Assembly: GCF_000314995.1 (NCBI RefSeq)
Contig: NZ_BAEO01000012.1
Span: forward strand, 1 to 64,000
DNA: 64,000 nucleotides
From: Paraglaciecola arctica BSs20135
GTDB lineage: Bacteria > Pseudomonadota > Gammaproteobacteria > Enterobacterales > Alteromonadaceae
Reading direction: 5' to 3'
In this document: positions 62,713 through 64,000 of the stretch, piece by piece
Position numbering within the stretch: the first letter of the stretch is position 1
Layout of the letters: the number at the start of each line of letters is the position of its first letter
Notes under the pieces: generated by a model
Seen by the model: only the letters and a program-made list of their open reading frames with translations
What the model was told of the DNA's origin: nothing
The model's database searches: none
Translations under genes and position numbers: made by a program

Positions 62713-62919
62713 CTAAATGATGTCCGCAGGCGCTCCTAAATTACACTTTTTGCATGATAGTTTATGACCGAGCATAGATTTTCGGCCATCAGCAGTGATA
62801 ACCCAAGGGCGGCTCACCCAAGGTGGATTATGCCTGACGTGCTGAAAATGACCGCACGCTAGTTCAGCTACCCAGTCATTTTCTTCATCTTTGTGGTAAC
62901 CAGCAATGGGGCTATACAT
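62713..62919 (-). CDS. DUF3565 zinc-ribbon-like small protein
   Basis: A 68-residue protein with the DUF3565 pattern: GYHKDEENDWVAELACGHFQ, HVRHNPPWVSRPWV and a C-terminal LSCKKCN. Conserved Cys and His residues suggest metal binding; the function is unknown. It lies just downstream of the ClbS/DfsB-like gene (15 bp) on the same strand and is probably co-transcribed. Confidence 0.85.
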   Translation of the reverse strand: MYSPIAGYHKDEENDWVAELACGHFQHVRHNPPWVSRPWVITADGRKSMLGHKLSCKKCNLGAPADII

Positions 62920-62934
62920 TTCTTTAAAAATAAC

Positions 62935-63444
62935 TCATTTTAAGTTGTGTGAGCGTTTAAAACGTCTGACTTTGGCTCTAACATTTTTCATGGGGGAAGA
63001 GGTATTAAACTGGATCATACGACCTAACGTCCACTTGTCATACCAAGGTTTTCCATACAACTCTTGATCATCAAGCTTGCCAATTAAGGTCAAAATATTT
63101 GAGGTGACTTTTATCCACATCGACAGTAAGTCAGTAAAGTTAATTTCGCGATGCTGGTATTGAAAATGTTGTGCTAATTGCCCTAACTGATTCCACTTAA
63201 AACCTGTTTCGGGAAAGTCTACATATCTATTTTTTGACTTTTCCTCATACCATTTAAGCACCAACTCTCCCCAACCAATAAGATATGCCAAGGTGTCACA
63301 TATGCTGGTGTTTTTTACATTGCCCTCTATTTCACAGATTCGGGAATACTCTGCTGGAATACTCAGGTAATCCTCCTCAAGTTTAGAGAAGGACCTCTGT
63401 ATTGCTGTTATTAACTGCAATTTATTCAGGGCAATAGAAGTCAT
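62935..63444 (-). CDS. ClbS/DfsB family four-helix-bundle protein
   Basis: A 169-residue protein of the DUF1706/ClbS group: MTSIALNKLQLITAIQRSF, YSRICEIEGNVKNTSICDTL, AYLIGWGELVLKWYEEKSK and GKPWYDKWTLGRMIQFNTSS. The family is DinB-like; ClbS itself protects cells from the genotoxin colibactin by acting on it, and DfsB has a similar thiol/cyclopropane-linked role. The activity of this member is unknown. It lies 21 bp after the yheS stop. Confidence 0.82.
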   Translation of the reverse strand: MTSIALNKLQLITAIQRSFSKLEEDYLSIPAEYSRICEIEGNVKNTSICDTLAYLIGWGELVLKWYEEKSKNRYVDFPETGFKWNQLGQLAQHFQYQHREINFTDLLSMWIKVTSNILTLIGKLDDQELYGKPWYDKWTLGRMIQFNTSSPMKNVRAKVRRFKRSHNLK

Positions 63445-63465
63445 TTTTAGTCCTGCGAATTAATC

Positions 63466-64000
63466 TTACTCGGCTAACATATTATCAAATTCTTGCTGCT
63501 TAATTTCTAACTCTTCCTGCGCTTCTAACCAATACATTTCTGCCTCTTCAAGGCTAGATTTATTACTGGCTTGCTCTGCCAACACTTGTTTAAGTTGAGC
63601 CTTGTTTTCGGCATTGTATAACTCAGTATCGCCAAGTTGCTGCTCAAGGGCTTCGAGTTTTGATTGAGCTTCCGCCATGGTTTTTTCGTATTTCTCAATG
63701 GACTTTCTGAGAGATTTAGTGGCTTGTCTAAATTCTGCTTCTAAACGTTTGGTATTTTTACGATCAGGTTTAACAGTAGTTTTATCGCTATCTACGCCAA
63801 TCCCTTTATCGCCGCTTTTATCGCCTTTAAGGATCCAATCTTTGTAGTCGTCTAAATCGCCATCAAAGGGTTGCACCTGCTTGGCGTCCACTAAATAAAA
63901 ATCATCACAAACCGATGTCAGCAAAAACCTGTCATGGGAAACCAAAACCATGGCTCCTTCAAAGCCTTGCAGTGCAATATTAAGTGCATGGCGCATATCT
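63466..64000 (-). CDS. yheS: ABC-F ATPase YheS, C-terminal part (5' end outside window)
   Basis: The frame is open to the window edge (178 codons seen). It begins within the D-loop region (DMRHALNIALQGFEG), has the H-loop LVSHDRFLLTSVCDDFYLVD and PFDGDLDDYKDW, then the charged ABC-F C-terminal coiled coil (KNTKRLEAEFRQATKSLRKS, EAEMYWLEAQEELE). This matches YheS, a translation-associated ABC-F protein. In E. coli yheS, yheT and yheU are neighbours; here about 7 kb lies between. Confidence 0.9.
   Translation of the reverse strand, partial: DMRHALNIALQGFEGAMVLVSHDRFLLTSVCDDFYLVDAKQVQPFDGDLDDYKDWILKGDKSGDKGIGVDSDKTTVKPDRKNTKRLEAEFRQATKSLRKSIEKYEKTMAEAQSKLEALEQQLGDTELYNAENKAQLKQVLAEQASNKSSLEEAEMYWLEAQEELEIKQQEFDNMLAE

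Overview
This 64 kb window is chromosomal DNA of a marine gammaproteobacterium, most likely an alteromonad of the Glaciecola/Paraglaciecola/Alteromonas type. The reasons are the AT-rich composition, the gene content (complete gsp type II secretion operon, hslO-hslR, yrfG-nudE-cysQ, prkB, ompR-envZ, yheS/T/U) and a C-terminal GlyGly-CTERM-like sorting tail on a secreted protein. The genus is an inference. No rRNA, tRNA, CRISPR array or prophage was seen.

Layout. 1-3.9 kb: the end of a secreted PPC-type protein gene, then a REP-associated tyrosine transposase (RAYT) with a truncated tandem copy, REP-like 13-mers in opposite orientation at its two ends, and a tandem 105-bp repeat abutting what looks like the tail of a broken TetR gene. 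3.1-7.3 kb: a detoxification-type block (lipoprotein hydrolase, ChrR-like cupin, glutathione S-transferase, divergent TetR regulator with a clear palindromic operator, epoxide-hydrolase-like enzyme). 7.7-11.2 kb: a large secreted beta-rich protein with a GlyGly-CTERM-like tail and an outer-membrane barrel. 11.5-19.8 kb: a four-gene operon of YqiJ-like membrane/OB protein, YqiK-like flotillin, a giant 1688-residue DUF3686/AAA ATPase and a small membrane protein, with intrinsic terminators between genes and a promoter plus palindrome in front. 20-23 kb: small unrelated genes (DUF1499, fatty-acid hydroxylase, a LysR pseudogene, DUF3617). 23-30 kb: a compact overlapping operon of a TVP38-flavoprotein fusion, DUF547, an ynjBCD-type ABC transporter and an ynjF-type CDP-alcohol phosphatidyltransferase. 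30.5-35 kb: prkB, a small membrane protein, ompR-envZ and a dihaem cytochrome c-rhodanese fusion. 35-39.3 kb: a CAT-like acetyltransferase, a chemoreceptor behind a sigma-28-type promoter, and a diguanylate cyclase. 39.3-56.4 kb: hslO-hslR, the eleven-gene gspC-N operon, yrfG, nudE-cysQ, a YceI protein, yheU-yheT. 56.6-62.3 kb: a TonB-dependent receptor, HSL-type esterase, secreted lipase-like protein and AraC regulator, which look like an uptake and hydrolysis unit for an ester substrate. 62.7-64 kb: DUF3565, a ClbS/DfsB-type protein and the 3' end of the ABC-F gene yheS.

How it fits together. The type II secretion operon supplies the machinery that GlyGly-CTERM proteins and secreted lipases normally use, so the 938-residue protein and perhaps the lipase are candidate substrates. 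The block from hslO to cysQ keeps the order known from E. coli (hslO, hslR, yrfG, nudE) but with gspC-N between hslR and yrfG. Likewise yheS and yheT-yheU, neighbours in E. coli, are separated here by the ester-utilisation cluster. The least described unit is the flotillin/giant-ATPase operon, which is the best candidate here for an uncharacterised system (probably membrane stress or maintenance, by inference only).
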